This document shows positions 1-8,706 of a stretch of DNA of 64,000 nucleotides, one piece after another. The position numbers and the translations under genes are program-made. Below the pieces are notes generated by a model, which saw only the letters and a program-made list of their open reading frames with translations, did not search any database and had not been told where the DNA came from. The DNA comes from Flexivirga meconopsidis. GTDB taxonomy: Bacteria; Actinomycetota; Actinomycetes; Actinomycetales; Dermatophilaceae. Numbering within the stretch: position 1 is the first letter of the stretch; every line of letters begins with the position of its first letter. Location: assembly GCF_026162425.1 (NCBI RefSeq), contig NZ_JAOBQJ010000005.1, forward strand, positions 124,001 through 188,000, written 5' to 3'.

Positions 1-141
1 GACGGACAGTTCACCGTTCCACGCACCCCGATCCGCCGCCGCTTCCAAGGACTGCCACCGTTCGTCGTCAACCGCGGCGGGGAGTACTGCTTCCTTCCGA
101 GCCTGAGCGCTCTGCGCTGGATCGCGGACCTCGACACCTGA
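1..141 (+). CDS. C-terminal fragment, probable DyP-type heme peroxidase
   Basis: The window opens inside a reading frame that ends with TGA at 139-141. The visible 46 residues include RRRFQGLPPFV, NRGGEYCFLPSL and ALRWIADLD. This tail resembles the C-terminal end of actinobacterial DyP-type peroxidases (the RGG.YxFLPSL.ALRW region), a family of heme enzymes that oxidise dyes and phenolics with peroxide. The heme-ligand His and the GXXDG motif lie outside the window, so the family call is from memory of the C-terminus only. It sits 35 bases upstream of the DUF4331 gene in the same direction and may head the same operon. Confidence 0.5.
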   Translation, partial: DGQFTVPRTPIRRRFQGLPPFVVNRGGEYCFLPSLSALRWIADLDT

Positions 142-176
142 CCCAACAACCCATTCACCCGCCTAAGGAGCCCACC

Positions 177-1340
177 ATGGCTGACCACTTCTCCGGACCA
201 CGGATTCTCATCGACCCAGCCTCCGACGTGGCGGACGTCTACACCTTCCCCAGCCCGGACCGCCCCGGTCGTCTCGTCCTGGCGCTCGATGTGTTCCCTG
301 CGGCCGCCCCGGCGGCGCGCTTCTCGGACGCGCTCGTCTACCGCTTCCGAGTACGACCCGTCGCACGGGACGGGCAGGGCTTCTCCGTCGGTGACCAGGA
401 ATACACCCTCGACGTCACCTTCGACGCTCCGGGCGCGAGCGCGGGCAGCGAGCCGTCGGCGCAGACCGGCACGTGCACGCTGCCCGGCGGGGAGCAGCTC
501 CGGTTCCCGGTCGACGAGGCGACCGAGACCGGCGGGGTGCGGATCTTCGCCGGCCCCCGCCTCGACCCGTTCTTCATCGACCTCAAGGGCGTCCTCGCGA
601 CCGACGCCATCGAGCAGCTCGCCTTCCAGCCCGAGGGCGCGTCCAATGCCCTGCAGGGCGCGAACGTCCTGGCCATCGTCATCGAGATCGACCCCGCAGC
701 AGTCTTCGGACCCGATGCCGGTCCGCTGCTCGGGGTGGTCGGCGAGACGGTGATCGCGGGTGGCCGACCAACACGGCTGGAGCGCATGGGGCGTCCGGAG
801 ATCAAGAACGTCATCCTCGCGAGCAAGAAGTTCGACCAGGTCAACCGCGACCTGGAGATCCGGGACCTCTACAACGAGGAGGACGCCTTCGCCGTCCGAC
901 CGGACTACGAGGGCGCCTACCGCGCCCGCTTCGACGCCAACCTGGCTTTCTTCGACCGCCTTGCCGGCGACATCGTCTGGCCGCCGGGCGAGGACGGCAC
1001 GCACCCCCTGACCGACCTGCTCTTCGCCGACTTTCTCGTCGTCGACACCTCCAAGCCGTTCTCCGAGAGCAGCAGCTTCGAGATCGAGCGCGCCGCACTC
1101 GCTGGCCGGGAACACACGACCTGCGGTGGCCGAGCGCCCAACGACGACATCGTGGACACCCTCTACACGCTCCTGGTCAACGGCGTCGACGGTGAGCGGA
1201 TCAGCGACGGAGTCGACCAGGCGACGAGGCCCGCGACCCACACCTTCCCCTACCTGGTCGCCCCCAACCCGACGCCCCCGGACGCGATGACGGTCCTGAC
1301 CTCCCTGTTGCCGCCGCCCGCTGAAGAGCCGGCGCCGTGA
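177..1340 (+). CDS. DUF4331 family protein
   Basis: A 387-residue protein opening with MADHFSGPRILIDPASD, then DVYTFPSPDRPGRLVLALDV. This is the conserved start of DUF4331 proteins (DHfxGPr...aDi.DvYaFxSP), a bacterial family of unknown biochemical function. I see no signal peptide or membrane segment. The ATG is preceded by taaggag at 162-168, a good ribosome site. The stop overlaps the next start (GTGA at 1337-1340), so it is translationally coupled to the TPR gene. The neighbours suggest a redox or stress role, but that is inference. Confidence 0.85.
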   Translation: MADHFSGPRILIDPASDVADVYTFPSPDRPGRLVLALDVFPAAAPAARFSDALVYRFRVRPVARDGQGFSVGDQEYTLDVTFDAPGASAGSEPSAQTGTCTLPGGEQLRFPVDEATETGGVRIFAGPRLDPFFIDLKGVLATDAIEQLAFQPEGASNALQGANVLAIVIEIDPAAVFGPDAGPLLGVVGETVIAGGRPTRLERMGRPEIKNVILASKKFDQVNRDLEIRDLYNEEDAFAVRPDYEGAYRARFDANLAFFDRLAGDIVWPPGEDGTHPLTDLLFADFLVVDTSKPFSESSSFEIERAALAGREHTTCGGRAPNDDIVDTLYTLLVNGVDGERISDGVDQATRPATHTFPYLVAPNPTPPDAMTVLTSLLPPPAEEPAP

Positions 1341-2407
1341 CCGCGACGGTCATGGACCGAGGCGACGTGCGGACCACGGACGGCACGCTCGCTCTAGCCA
1401 ACCTCACGGCGCAGGTCGACATGCTGGTGGGGCAGGCACTCCCGGCAGGGTCACCGGACTCGGCCGCCCACCGGATCCTCGAGCAGCAGGCCACTCTCGT
1501 CGATCTGCTGACCCTGCGGGGGCACCTGCTCGGCTGCGTCGCCGACTACGAGCGGGCCTTCCAGGTCGCCGACCGGATGGTCGCCACCGCGCCGCACAGC
1601 GCCATCGCCCTGTCGGCAAGAGCCAGGACCAGGGCGACCCTGCACCGGTTCGCCGACGCCTGGTCCGACCTCGACGCTGCGCACCGAGCCGAACCGTCCG
1701 TCGACGGCCTCGATGCGGACCGATCAGCGATCCTGCAGGCGGTCGGCTGCTACGAGGAAGCTGAACTCCTGCTGCAGAACGCCGCTTCGCAGCAGTCGGA
1801 CTTCGCCAGCCTCAGCGCGCAAGCCGTCCTGTATGCCGAGCGCGGCAGCATCGCCGAAGCCGTGCAGGCCTTCGCCGCTGCCCACGACGCGCACCGTGGT
1901 GTCTCGCCCTTCCCCCTGGCTCAGCTGGACTTCCGGCGTGGGGTGATGTGGATGCGGGAGGGAGACCTCACGGCTGCACACGAGGCATTCGACGCGGCGC
2001 GGCGCCGAGTCCCGGCCTACGCGCCCGCCACCGGTCACCTCGCGGAGATCGAGCTGCTCCGCGGTAATGCCGCTGCAGCCGCCGGCTACCTGCGCCCGGT
2101 GGCGGAGACGAGCGACGACCCGGAGTACGCCGCGCACCTTGTCCTCGCCCTGCGGGGCCTCGGGCAGCACGACCGGGCCCGGGTTTGGCGCGATCGGGCG
2201 AAGCGCCGGTACGACGAGCTCGTGCGGCTCCACCCGGAGGCTTACGCCGACCACGCCGGGGACTTCTGGCTGGGACCAGGTGGCGATCCCGGCCGGGCGC
2301 TGCGCCTCGCCCAGTGGACGCTGGTCATGCGCCAGACGCCCCGCGCCCGCGCCGTGGTCGAGCGCGCCCGCGCTGCCGTCGGCGCGTCGTCGCCCGACGT
2401 GCGCTGA
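1337..2407 (+). CDS. TPR repeat protein
   Basis: A 356-residue soluble protein rich in Ala, Leu and Arg, with successive helix-pair repeats across about residues 50-310. Examples are LLGCVADYERAFQVADRMVATAP, then ALSARARTRATLHRFADAW and MREGDLTAAHEAFDAARRR. The GTG start overlaps the DUF4331 stop (GTGA), a typical coupling arrangement. DUF4331 genes often lie beside TPR genes, and the pair probably forms a complex; this is inferred from context. No enzyme motif is visible. Confidence 0.75.
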   Translation: MTATVMDRGDVRTTDGTLALANLTAQVDMLVGQALPAGSPDSAAHRILEQQATLVDLLTLRGHLLGCVADYERAFQVADRMVATAPHSAIALSARARTRATLHRFADAWSDLDAAHRAEPSVDGLDADRSAILQAVGCYEEAELLLQNAASQQSDFASLSAQAVLYAERGSIAEAVQAFAAAHDAHRGVSPFPLAQLDFRRGVMWMREGDLTAAHEAFDAARRRVPAYAPATGHLAEIELLRGNAAAAAGYLRPVAETSDDPEYAAHLVLALRGLGQHDRARVWRDRAKRRYDELVRLHPEAYADHAGDFWLGPGGDPGRALRLAQWTLVMRQTPRARAVVERARAAVGASSPDVR

Positions 2408-2421
2408 GGCGGCGCGGGCGC

Positions 2422-3843
2422 ATGCGTGTCCTCGTCGTCGGTGGCGGGCCGGCCGGGTTGACGGCGGCCCTGCACGCGGCGGAGCTCGGTGCGGAGGTGA
2501 CCCTCGTCGAGCGTCACCGGGTCGGCGGGACCGCGCTCAGCCGGGGACCGGCCCCGGTGCGGGCCCTGGCTCGTGCTGCCCGGCTGGCCCGCGACTGGGA
2601 GTCGTGGCCGGCATTCGGCCTGACCGGTCCCCGCCCGGAGATCGACGTCGGTGCAGCGTTGGCGAACGCCGATCGCGTCGCGCGTTACGCCTACGAGGGC
2701 AAGCGTCTCGCCGACCACCTGCAGGCCGGTGCGGTCTCCCTCGCGGAAAACACCGGCGACCTCCGCTTCGTCGGGACTCACACGATCGCCGCAGACGACG
2801 GTCGAACCTGGAGCGCCGACCGGATCATCCTCGCCATCGGCGGCCGCCCTGGGCGGTTGGACGTGCCCGGGGCCGAGCTCGCGATCACCTACGAAGACGC
2901 TCGCGCGATCACCCGCATCCCCACGAGTGCCTGCATTGTCGGCACCTCCGACACCGGCTGCCAGCTCGCCTCGATCCTGCACGGCTTCGGCTGCCAGGTC
3001 ACCCTGATCGGCGCGGCGCCGCGACTGCTTCCGCGGGCCGATCACGCGATCTCCGTCGGCCTCGCGTCGGCCTTCACGGCACGTGGCATGACGGTCGTGA
3101 CCGGCGCCTCCGTGGACCAGCTCGACGCTCGACCCGGTGGCATGCAGGTCGGCCTGTCACTGCGTGACGGGACGCCAAGGGTCGTCGACGTCGAGCGCAC
3201 CATCACCGCAGTCGGCTGGCCAGGCAACGCCGACCTCGTCGACGCGGCGGCTGCCGGGGTCGTCACCGATCGCGGCTATGTCGTCGTCGACGAGCACCTG
3301 CAGTCCTCGGCGCCGCACATCTTCGCCTGCGGCGACGTCGACGGGAACAGCATGCTCGTCTCGAGCGCCGTCCACGAGGGCCGCGTCGCGGCGGAGAACG
3401 CCGTGCGAGGACCGACGCGAGGCGTCACCCACGAGGTCGTCCCCGTCGGCAGCTTCACCGACCCGGAGTACGGCATGGTCGGCCTGACCGAGGAACAAGC
3501 TCGGCAACGCTACCCCTGCGAGGTGGCGGTCGCTCGCTACGACGATCTCCTGCGGCCTATCGCCGACGGTCGCCCCAATGGCTTCTGCAAGCTGATCATC
3601 GACACGCAAGAGCGCCGCATCGTCGGCGCCCACGTCCTCGGCGAGTACTCCGCCGAGGTCATCCAGGTCGCCGCGACGAGCATGGCTGCGGGCATGCGCA
3701 TCGAGGCGGTCGCTGAGATGGAATTCGCGTTTCCGACCTTCGCCGAAGGGATCAGCCAAGCGGCCCAGATGCTCGTCCGCCGCCTCGGGAAGCGCCCGAT
3801 GCCGGTGACGTGGAGTCGGCGACCAGCTTCCGGCACGGGGTGA
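2422..3843 (+). CDS. SthA-like FAD pyridine-nucleotide oxidoreductase lacking the redox disulfide
   Basis: A 473-residue two-dinucleotide-fold flavoprotein. The N-terminal FAD motif is VVGGGPAGLTAALHAAELGA (residues 5-24), the second Rossmann fold is near SACIVGTSDTGCQLASIL, the FAD-binding ATG/GD motif is HIFACGDVDG, and a C-terminal dimerisation domain follows. The family's redox-active CxxxxC is replaced: residues 35-49 read GGTALSRGPAPVRAL, with Ala38 and Pro43 where cysteines belong. The catalytic His of HPT(L)xE is Phe in AFPTFAEG. It therefore cannot be a lipoamide, mercuric or mycothione reductase. Soluble transhydrogenase (SthA/UdhA) also departs from the disulfide pattern, so a hydride-transfer or transhydrogenase role is most plausible. 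ATG at 2422 is chosen because the FAD fold begins there. Confidence 0.75.
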   Translation: MRVLVVGGGPAGLTAALHAAELGAEVTLVERHRVGGTALSRGPAPVRALARAARLARDWESWPAFGLTGPRPEIDVGAALANADRVARYAYEGKRLADHLQAGAVSLAENTGDLRFVGTHTIAADDGRTWSADRIILAIGGRPGRLDVPGAELAITYEDARAITRIPTSACIVGTSDTGCQLASILHGFGCQVTLIGAAPRLLPRADHAISVGLASAFTARGMTVVTGASVDQLDARPGGMQVGLSLRDGTPRVVDVERTITAVGWPGNADLVDAAAAGVVTDRGYVVVDEHLQSSAPHIFACGDVDGNSMLVSSAVHEGRVAAENAVRGPTRGVTHEVVPVGSFTDPEYGMVGLTEEQARQRYPCEVAVARYDDLLRPIADGRPNGFCKLIIDTQERRIVGAHVLGEYSAEVIQVAATSMAAGMRIEAVAEMEFAFPTFAEGISQAAQMLVRRLGKRPMPVTWSRRPASGTG

Positions 3844-3924
3844 ACGGCATCGCCGAGCGGGAGCCGGTCACCATCGAGGAGTTGCCCGACTGACCCGCGG
3901 AGCCACCACACCTCTCCGGTGAGG

Positions 3925-3938
3925 TGATCATCTGATCA
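3925..3938. promoter_or_regulatory. Operator TGATCA-TC-TGATCA upstream of tetR
   Basis: Two TGATCA half-sites separated by two bases lie 13 bases before the tetR ATG. An almost identical site (tgatcatatgatca, 4623-4636) stands before the catabolic operon. Sharing the site strongly suggests that TetR represses both its own gene and the operon. With so little room between operator and ATG, the tetR transcript is probably leaderless or has a very short leader. Confidence 0.7.
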
Positions 3939-3951
3939 GTAGCATCGGGCC

Positions 3952-4572
3952 ATGGAGTCCTCACGCCTCGATCGTCGTAAGGCGCAAACCCGCGCCGCCC
4001 TCATCCGATCGGCGCAGGAGTTCCTGGCCGAGGGCAACTCGGCCGCCACGATCCGGGAGATCACCGACCGGGCCGATGTCGGCTTCGGGTCGTTCTACAA
4101 CCACTTCACCTCCAAGGAGGACCTGTTCGACGCCGCCGTGCTGGCGACGCTCGACATGTTCGACGAGTGGCGCGCGGTGGCGACCGTGGGGCTCACCGAG
4201 CCCGCGGAGGTGTTCGCCACCAGCTACCGGTTCGCGCTGGTGCTGGTGCGATCCCAGCCGCTGGTCGCGCGGCTGGCACTGGCGGTCGGCCCCCGGATGC
4301 TGACCGTCGACCGCGGCTTCCGGCAGGGAGCGCTGGCGGACCTGACGGCCGGCGTGGCGCAGGGACGATTCGTCGGAGACCCGCTGCACCTGTTCATGAT
4401 GGTGGGCGGGGCGTTCCTCGGCACCGCGCAACTGCTGCTCGAGGACGAGGACCTCGACGCGGAGTCGACCGCGACCGACCTCGCCCGGCGGGTGCTGCTC
4501 ATGCTCGGCCTGGACTCGCGGGAGGCCGAACGCATCAGCGCGATCGAGCTTCCCGCGGCGCCACAGCCGTAG
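3952..4572 (+). CDS. TetR/AcrR family transcriptional regulator of the aromatic operon
   Basis: A 206-residue protein with an N-terminal helix-turn-helix (ATIREITDRADVGFGSFYNHF, about residues 32-52), including the YNHFxSKEDLF signature that closes TetR DNA-binding domains. The remaining 140 residues form the variable ligand-binding domain. It lies immediately upstream of, and parallel to, the dioxygenase operon. The same palindromic operator precedes both units. The likely inducer is an aromatic acid, its CoA ester or a ring-cleavage product; the sequence does not say which. No ribosome site is obvious, in line with a leaderless mRNA. Confidence 0.85.
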   Translation: MESSRLDRRKAQTRAALIRSAQEFLAEGNSAATIREITDRADVGFGSFYNHFTSKEDLFDAAVLATLDMFDEWRAVATVGLTEPAEVFATSYRFALVLVRSQPLVARLALAVGPRMLTVDRGFRQGALADLTAGVAQGRFVGDPLHLFMMVGGAFLGTAQLLLEDEDLDAESTATDLARRVLLMLGLDSREAERISAIELPAAPQP

Positions 4573-4622
4573 CGAACAACACCACCCGACCCCCCGCGAC
4601 GGAATCGTCATACCCCATTTGC

Positions 4623-4657
4623 TGATCATATGATCAGTTTTGATGATATAGTCATCA
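4623..4657. promoter_or_regulatory. Double palindromic operator before the catabolic operon
   Basis: TGATCATATGATCA (4623-4636) is a perfect 14-bp palindrome matching the site before tetR. Five bases further on, TGATGA-TATAG-TCATCA (4641-4657) is a second perfect inverted repeat with related half-sites. Together they occupy the only AT-rich stretch before the dioxygenase gene, where the promoter must be. The ribosome site aggaagg follows at 4663. Confidence 0.7.
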
Positions 4658-4679
4658 TCACTAGGAAGGTGGTGGCGCG

Positions 4680-5843
4680 ATGACGACGACGATTCCGCGC
4701 GAACTCCCCAAGCAACACGCTCACGATCCGCACACCGGGCTGCACTCCGAGCAGGGCGGGCTGCCCGGCGAACACCCCGGCAGACACCGCAACCCGGTCA
4801 TCAAGGTGCGCGACCTCGCCTGGCTCGAGTTCGCCAAACCTGACCTGCCCGCCGCCGAACGCTTCGCGCACGCCTTCGGATTCGCCACCGCCGCGATATC
4901 CGCCGAAGAGCTTCAGCTGCGAGGCACTGATCCGGGCAGCCCGTGCGTGATCGTCCGCAAGGATCGGCACAGCCGGTTTCTCGGCACGACCTTCCGCGCC
5001 GCAGACGCCACGGACCTGCTCCGGCTCGCCGCCGCGCACCACACCACGGTGCGACCGCTGCCGGAGTCCATCGGCGGCGTCGGGGTCGAGCTGGTCGACC
5101 CGAGCGGCCTGCCGGTCCGGGTCGTCGCCGACACCCACGAGCTCCCCCAGCTGCCCGCCCAGGAGCCCTTGGCACTCAACCTCGGCAGCGAGGCTCACCG
5201 CGTCAACGCCACGCAGCGGCCGCTGCGCGCACCGGCCAGGGTGCAACGGCTCGGGCACGTGGTGCTGCAGTCGACTCGGTATGTCGAGGCGCTCGACTGG
5301 TACCTGGAGAACCTCGGGCTGATCGTCAGCGACTTCCTCTACTACGAGGGACAACGGCACCGCGGGCCGACGATGAGCTTCATCCGCTGCGACCGGGGTG
5401 ACGAACCGGCCGACCATCACACGCTCGCGATGAACCTCGGGCCCTCCAACCGTTACGTGCACTCGGCCTACCAGGTCGCCGACCTCGACGCGATGGCCGC
5501 GGGTGGACAGTACCTGCTGGACGAGGGCTACCGGCGGTCCTGGGGCATCGGCCGGCACATCCAGGGCAGCCAGTTGTTCGACTACTGGCGCGACCCGGAC
5601 GGCTTCCTGGTCGAGCACTTCGCCGACGGCGACCTGTTCGACTGCCACCTCACCCCGGGCTGGGCGCCGATGTCCGCCTCCGGCCTGGCCCAGTGGGGGC
5701 CGCCGGCCACCCCCGACTTCCTCGGTGTCGCTCCGGGCAAGGATGCGCTCGCCGAGGCCCGTTCCATCATCCGATCCCTGCGCGAGGACAACGAGTTCGA
5801 CCTCGGACGCCTCCGCGGCCTGCTGAAAGTTGCCTCCTCATGA
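4680..5843 (+). CDS. Extradiol ring-cleavage dioxygenase, VOC superfamily
   Basis: A 387-residue type I extradiol dioxygenase with two vicinal-oxygen-chelate modules (about residues 42-155 and 188-330) after a His-rich N-terminal tail. The Fe(II) ligands expected of the C-terminal module are visible as His193 (LGHVVLQST), His261 (YVHSAYQVADLD) and Glu312 (FLVEHFADGD). The enzyme should open a catechol-type ring meta to the hydroxyls using O2. It is the first gene of a four-gene coupled operon whose last gene is an aromatic hydroxylase that would supply the catechol. The true substrate cannot be read from sequence. The ATG overlap with the next gene is ATGA. Confidence 0.85.
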   Translation: MTTTIPRELPKQHAHDPHTGLHSEQGGLPGEHPGRHRNPVIKVRDLAWLEFAKPDLPAAERFAHAFGFATAAISAEELQLRGTDPGSPCVIVRKDRHSRFLGTTFRAADATDLLRLAAAHHTTVRPLPESIGGVGVELVDPSGLPVRVVADTHELPQLPAQEPLALNLGSEAHRVNATQRPLRAPARVQRLGHVVLQSTRYVEALDWYLENLGLIVSDFLYYEGQRHRGPTMSFIRCDRGDEPADHHTLAMNLGPSNRYVHSAYQVADLDAMAAGGQYLLDEGYRRSWGIGRHIQGSQLFDYWRDPDGFLVEHFADGDLFDCHLTPGWAPMSASGLAQWGPPATPDFLGVAPGKDALAEARSIIRSLREDNEFDLGRLRGLLKVASS

Positions 5844-6778
5844 CTACCTCCGTTCTGCGCACCGCCGACGCCTGGTGGGTCCTCACCGCCGACGGCACCG
5901 CCGCCCGGGTCGCGACCGACGCGGTCACGACCGGGCAACTCATCGCCGACCGCGCCGCGGTCGACGCCGCCGCGGCCGGCCCCGGCGGGACCGCCGTCGA
6001 GAGCCTCGACCTGGTCTCCCCCGTCACGGCCCCGTGCCGAGTCGTCGCGCAGATGACCAACTACGTCAGCCACGTCGAGGACTCCGGCATGAACCCCGAG
6101 ACCGTCCCGCTGACCTTCTTCCGCAAGACGTCCGGCTCGATCAGCGGCCCCACCGACGACATCGTCCGGCCGGAGCACGTCCGTTTCCTCGACTACGAGA
6201 TCGAGCTCGGCCTGGTCATCGGCGAGCCCCTCACGGTCGGTGACACCGTCACCTCGTCCAACTGGACCCGGCACGTGGCCGGCCTCGTCATCACCAATGA
6301 CGTCTCGGCCCGTGACGTCCAGCTGCCCAAGACCCAGTTCTTCGAGGCCAAGTCCTACCCGACCTTCACCCCGGTCGGACCGGTGCTCTTGCTGCTGGAC
6401 GACGCCGAGCTGCGGCGACTGCCCGAACTGCGGCTGCGCCTCACGGTCGACGGCCAGGTGCGCCAGGACAGCACCTGCCTCGACATGATCTACAGCCCCG
6501 AGCAGGCCCTCGCCGCGCTGGCCCGCTTCCAGCGCCTCGACACCGGCGACCTGGTGCTCACCGGCACGCCGGGTGGCACCGCGCTGAAGGCGCCACCCCG
6601 GCCGGTCGAGCTGATCGGTGCGCTGCTGCCGCCGGCGCTGAAGTGGCGCAAGTTCTTCCAATCGCAGGCCAAGAACCCCAACTACCTGCAGGACGGCGAC
6701 CGCCTCGAGCTCACGATCGCCACACCGGACGGCGCGCTCGACCTGGGCACCCAACGCACGATGGTCAGGCACAGCTGA
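5840..6778 (+). CDS. Fumarylacetoacetate hydrolase (FAH) family hydrolase
   Basis: A 312-residue protein with the FAH/MhpD fold. Visible signatures are VRFLDYEIELGLVIGE (acidic metal ligands), ITNDVSARDVQ and LVLTGTPGGTA. Such enzymes hydrolyse or hydrate the products of meta ring cleavage with a Mg2+ or Mn2+ centre. The start at 5840 is chosen because it overlaps the dioxygenase stop as ATGA; the frame is open further upstream but only as an out-of-frame shadow of that gene. Its TGA overlaps the ATG of the ligase (TGATG). It probably acts directly on the ring-opened product of the preceding enzyme. Confidence 0.85.
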   Translation: MTTSVLRTADAWWVLTADGTAARVATDAVTTGQLIADRAAVDAAAAGPGGTAVESLDLVSPVTAPCRVVAQMTNYVSHVEDSGMNPETVPLTFFRKTSGSISGPTDDIVRPEHVRFLDYEIELGLVIGEPLTVGDTVTSSNWTRHVAGLVITNDVSARDVQLPKTQFFEAKSYPTFTPVGPVLLLLDDAELRRLPELRLRLTVDGQVRQDSTCLDMIYSPEQALAALARFQRLDTGDLVLTGTPGGTALKAPPRPVELIGALLPPALKWRKFFQSQAKNPNYLQDGDRLELTIATPDGALDLGTQRTMVRHS

Positions 6779-8706
6779 TGCGCCCCGTGACCGGGCACCC
6801 GACGTGGCCGGCGCTCTACGACGCGCCGGAGGACCTGACGCAGATCGAGCAGATCCCGCTCGAGGATCGTGACCTTCCGGCGACGACGTATGACGCGCTC
6901 GTCCGGTCCGCCGAGCACTGGCCGGACCGCACCGCCATCACCGTCATGCCCGACGCCGAGCACTGGCAGCAGGCGGTGTCGCGGACGTATGCCGGGCTGC
7001 TGGCCGACGTGCACCGCGTCGCCAACGTGTTCCACCGACTGGGCGTACGACGTGAGGACACGGTCGCGCTGATCTGCCCCAACTGCGACCAGCTCGTGAC
7101 CGCGACGCTGGCTGCCGAGCTCGCCGGCGTCGCCGCGCCGGTCAACAGCGCGCTCTCGCAGGAGCAGGTGCAGCGACTCCTCGGCGTCACCGGTGCCCGC
7201 GTGGTGGTCGTCGCCTCCCGTGAACTCGACGCCGCGTCGTGGGAGCACGGCGCCGCGCTGGCGAGGAGTGGCGCGGTCGACGCGGTCGTCGTCCTCGGCC
7301 CGACGGGCGGCGCGACCGCGCCTGCCGACGCGGCGCGACCCGCCGACGTCGGCGACACCGTCCGGGTCATCGACCTCGCGGCGGAGGCCGCCCGCGCAAG
7401 CGCCGACCGGTTCGACGGCGAGCCGCCGCGCGGCGACGACCTGGCGTCGGTCTTCCATACCGGCGGCACCACCGGCGATCCCAAACTCGCCGCGCACACT
7501 CACCGCAATGAGGTGGTCGACGCCTGGAGCGTCGCGGCCAACACCGCCCTCGACGAGGACGCGTCGATCTTCGCGGCGCTGCCGTTGTTCCACGTCAACG
7601 CGCTCGTCGTCACCCTGCTCGCGCCGATCCTGCGCGGGCAACGGTCGGTGTGGGCCGGTCCGCTCGGCTACCGCGACCCGCACCTCTACGGCGCTTTCTG
7701 GAAGCTCGTCGAGAGCCACCGGATCAGCACGATGAGCGCCGTACCGACCGTGTATGCCGTCCTCGCCGGCGTGCCGGTCGACGCCGACATCTCCTCGATG
7801 CGTTTCGCCATCGTCGGCGCGGCTGCGCTGCCGCCGGGTGTCCGCTCGGCATTCGAGGACAACACCGGCGTCACCCTCGTCGAGGGCTACGGCCTCACCG
7901 AGGCCACCTGCGCGAGCGCGCGCGGGTTCGCTGCCCACCCGCGGCCCGGCACCGTGGGCCAGCGGCTGCCCTACCAACAGTTCAAGACCGTGCGGATCGA
8001 GGACGACGGCACCTGGACAGACCTGCCGACGGGCAGCAGCGGGACGCTCGTCATCAAGGGCCCGACGGTGTTCCCCGGCTACGTCACGGGCCGCGCGCCG
8101 GGCGGACGGCTGACCGTCGAGGGCCTCGGCAAGCTGCGCGACGGGTGGCTCGACACCGGCGACCTCGCCCGCGTCGATGAGGACGGTTTCATCCACCTGG
8201 TGGGACGTGCGAAGGATCTCATCGTCCGCGGCGGGCACAACCTCGACCCCGCCGTGGTCGAGGAGGCGCTGCTCGCCCACCCCGTGGTCACCGGTGCGGC
8301 GGCGGTCGGGATGCCCGACTTGCACTCGGGCGAGGTCCCGGTCGCCTACGTCAGCGTCGCCGAGCCGGTCACCGACGGTGACCTCAGCGCCTGGGCCGCC
8401 GACCGGGTGCCGGAGCCGGCAGCGGCGCCCAAGGCGGTGTACGTCGTCGACGCCATACCCATGACGTCGGTCGGCAAGATCCACAAGGTCCCGCTGCGGC
8501 TCGACGCCACTCGTCGCGCGGTGCTCGCCGCGCTCACCGCGGCCGGAGCCGACGACGGCATCGAGGATGTCCGCGCCGAGCTCGGCGAGGACGGAGTCGT
8601 GGTCACTCTCGTGCCCCGTGCGGGCGACGGGCCGCGCGCCTCCGACGCCGAGGTGACCGCTGCACTCGCCGGATTCGCCCTGGCCTGGCGAGTGCTGCAG
8701 CCATGA
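6778..8706 (+). CDS. AMP-dependent acyl-CoA synthetase/ligase
   Basis: A 642-residue adenylate-forming enzyme. The phosphate-binding loop is FHTGGTTGDPKLA, the aromatic/adenine region is VEGYGLTEATCA, the hinge region is GWLDTGDLARVDEDGF, and the catalytic lysine lies in MTSVGKIHKVPL. The protein activates a carboxylic acid with ATP and attaches CoA. In this operon the acid is probably a phenylpropanoid-like or ring-cleavage acid. Length is slightly above the usual 500-560 residues because of an N-terminal extension and a C-terminal tail of about 60 residues after the A10 lysine. Translation is coupled on both sides by 1- and 4-base overlaps. Confidence 0.85.
   Translation: MRPVTGHPTWPALYDAPEDLTQIEQIPLEDRDLPATTYDALVRSAEHWPDRTAITVMPDAEHWQQAVSRTYAGLLADVHRVANVFHRLGVRREDTVALICPNCDQLVTATLAAELAGVAAPVNSALSQEQVQRLLGVTGARVVVVASRELDAASWEHGAALARSGAVDAVVVLGPTGGATAPADAARPADVGDTVRVIDLAAEAARASADRFDGEPPRGDDLASVFHTGGTTGDPKLAAHTHRNEVVDAWSVAANTALDEDASIFAALPLFHVNALVVTLLAPILRGQRSVWAGPLGYRDPHLYGAFWKLVESHRISTMSAVPTVYAVLAGVPVDADISSMRFAIVGAAALPPGVRSAFEDNTGVTLVEGYGLTEATCASARGFAAHPRPGTVGQRLPYQQFKTVRIEDDGTWTDLPTGSSGTLVIKGPTVFPGYVTGRAPGGRLTVEGLGKLRDGWLDTGDLARVDEDGFIHLVGRAKDLIVRGGHNLDPAVVEEALLAHPVVTGAAAVGMPDLHSGEVPVAYVSVAEPVTDGDLSAWAADRVPEPAAAPKAVYVVDAIPMTSVGKIHKVPLRLDATRRAVLAALTAAGADDGIEDVRAELGEDGVVVTLVPRAGDGPRASDAEVTAALAGFALAWRVLQP

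Noticed and set aside
6682-8484. 600-residue minus-strand frame opposite the CoA ligase
   Set aside because: Antisense shadow in GC-rich DNA with no family similarity; the plus-strand frame has all ligase motifs.
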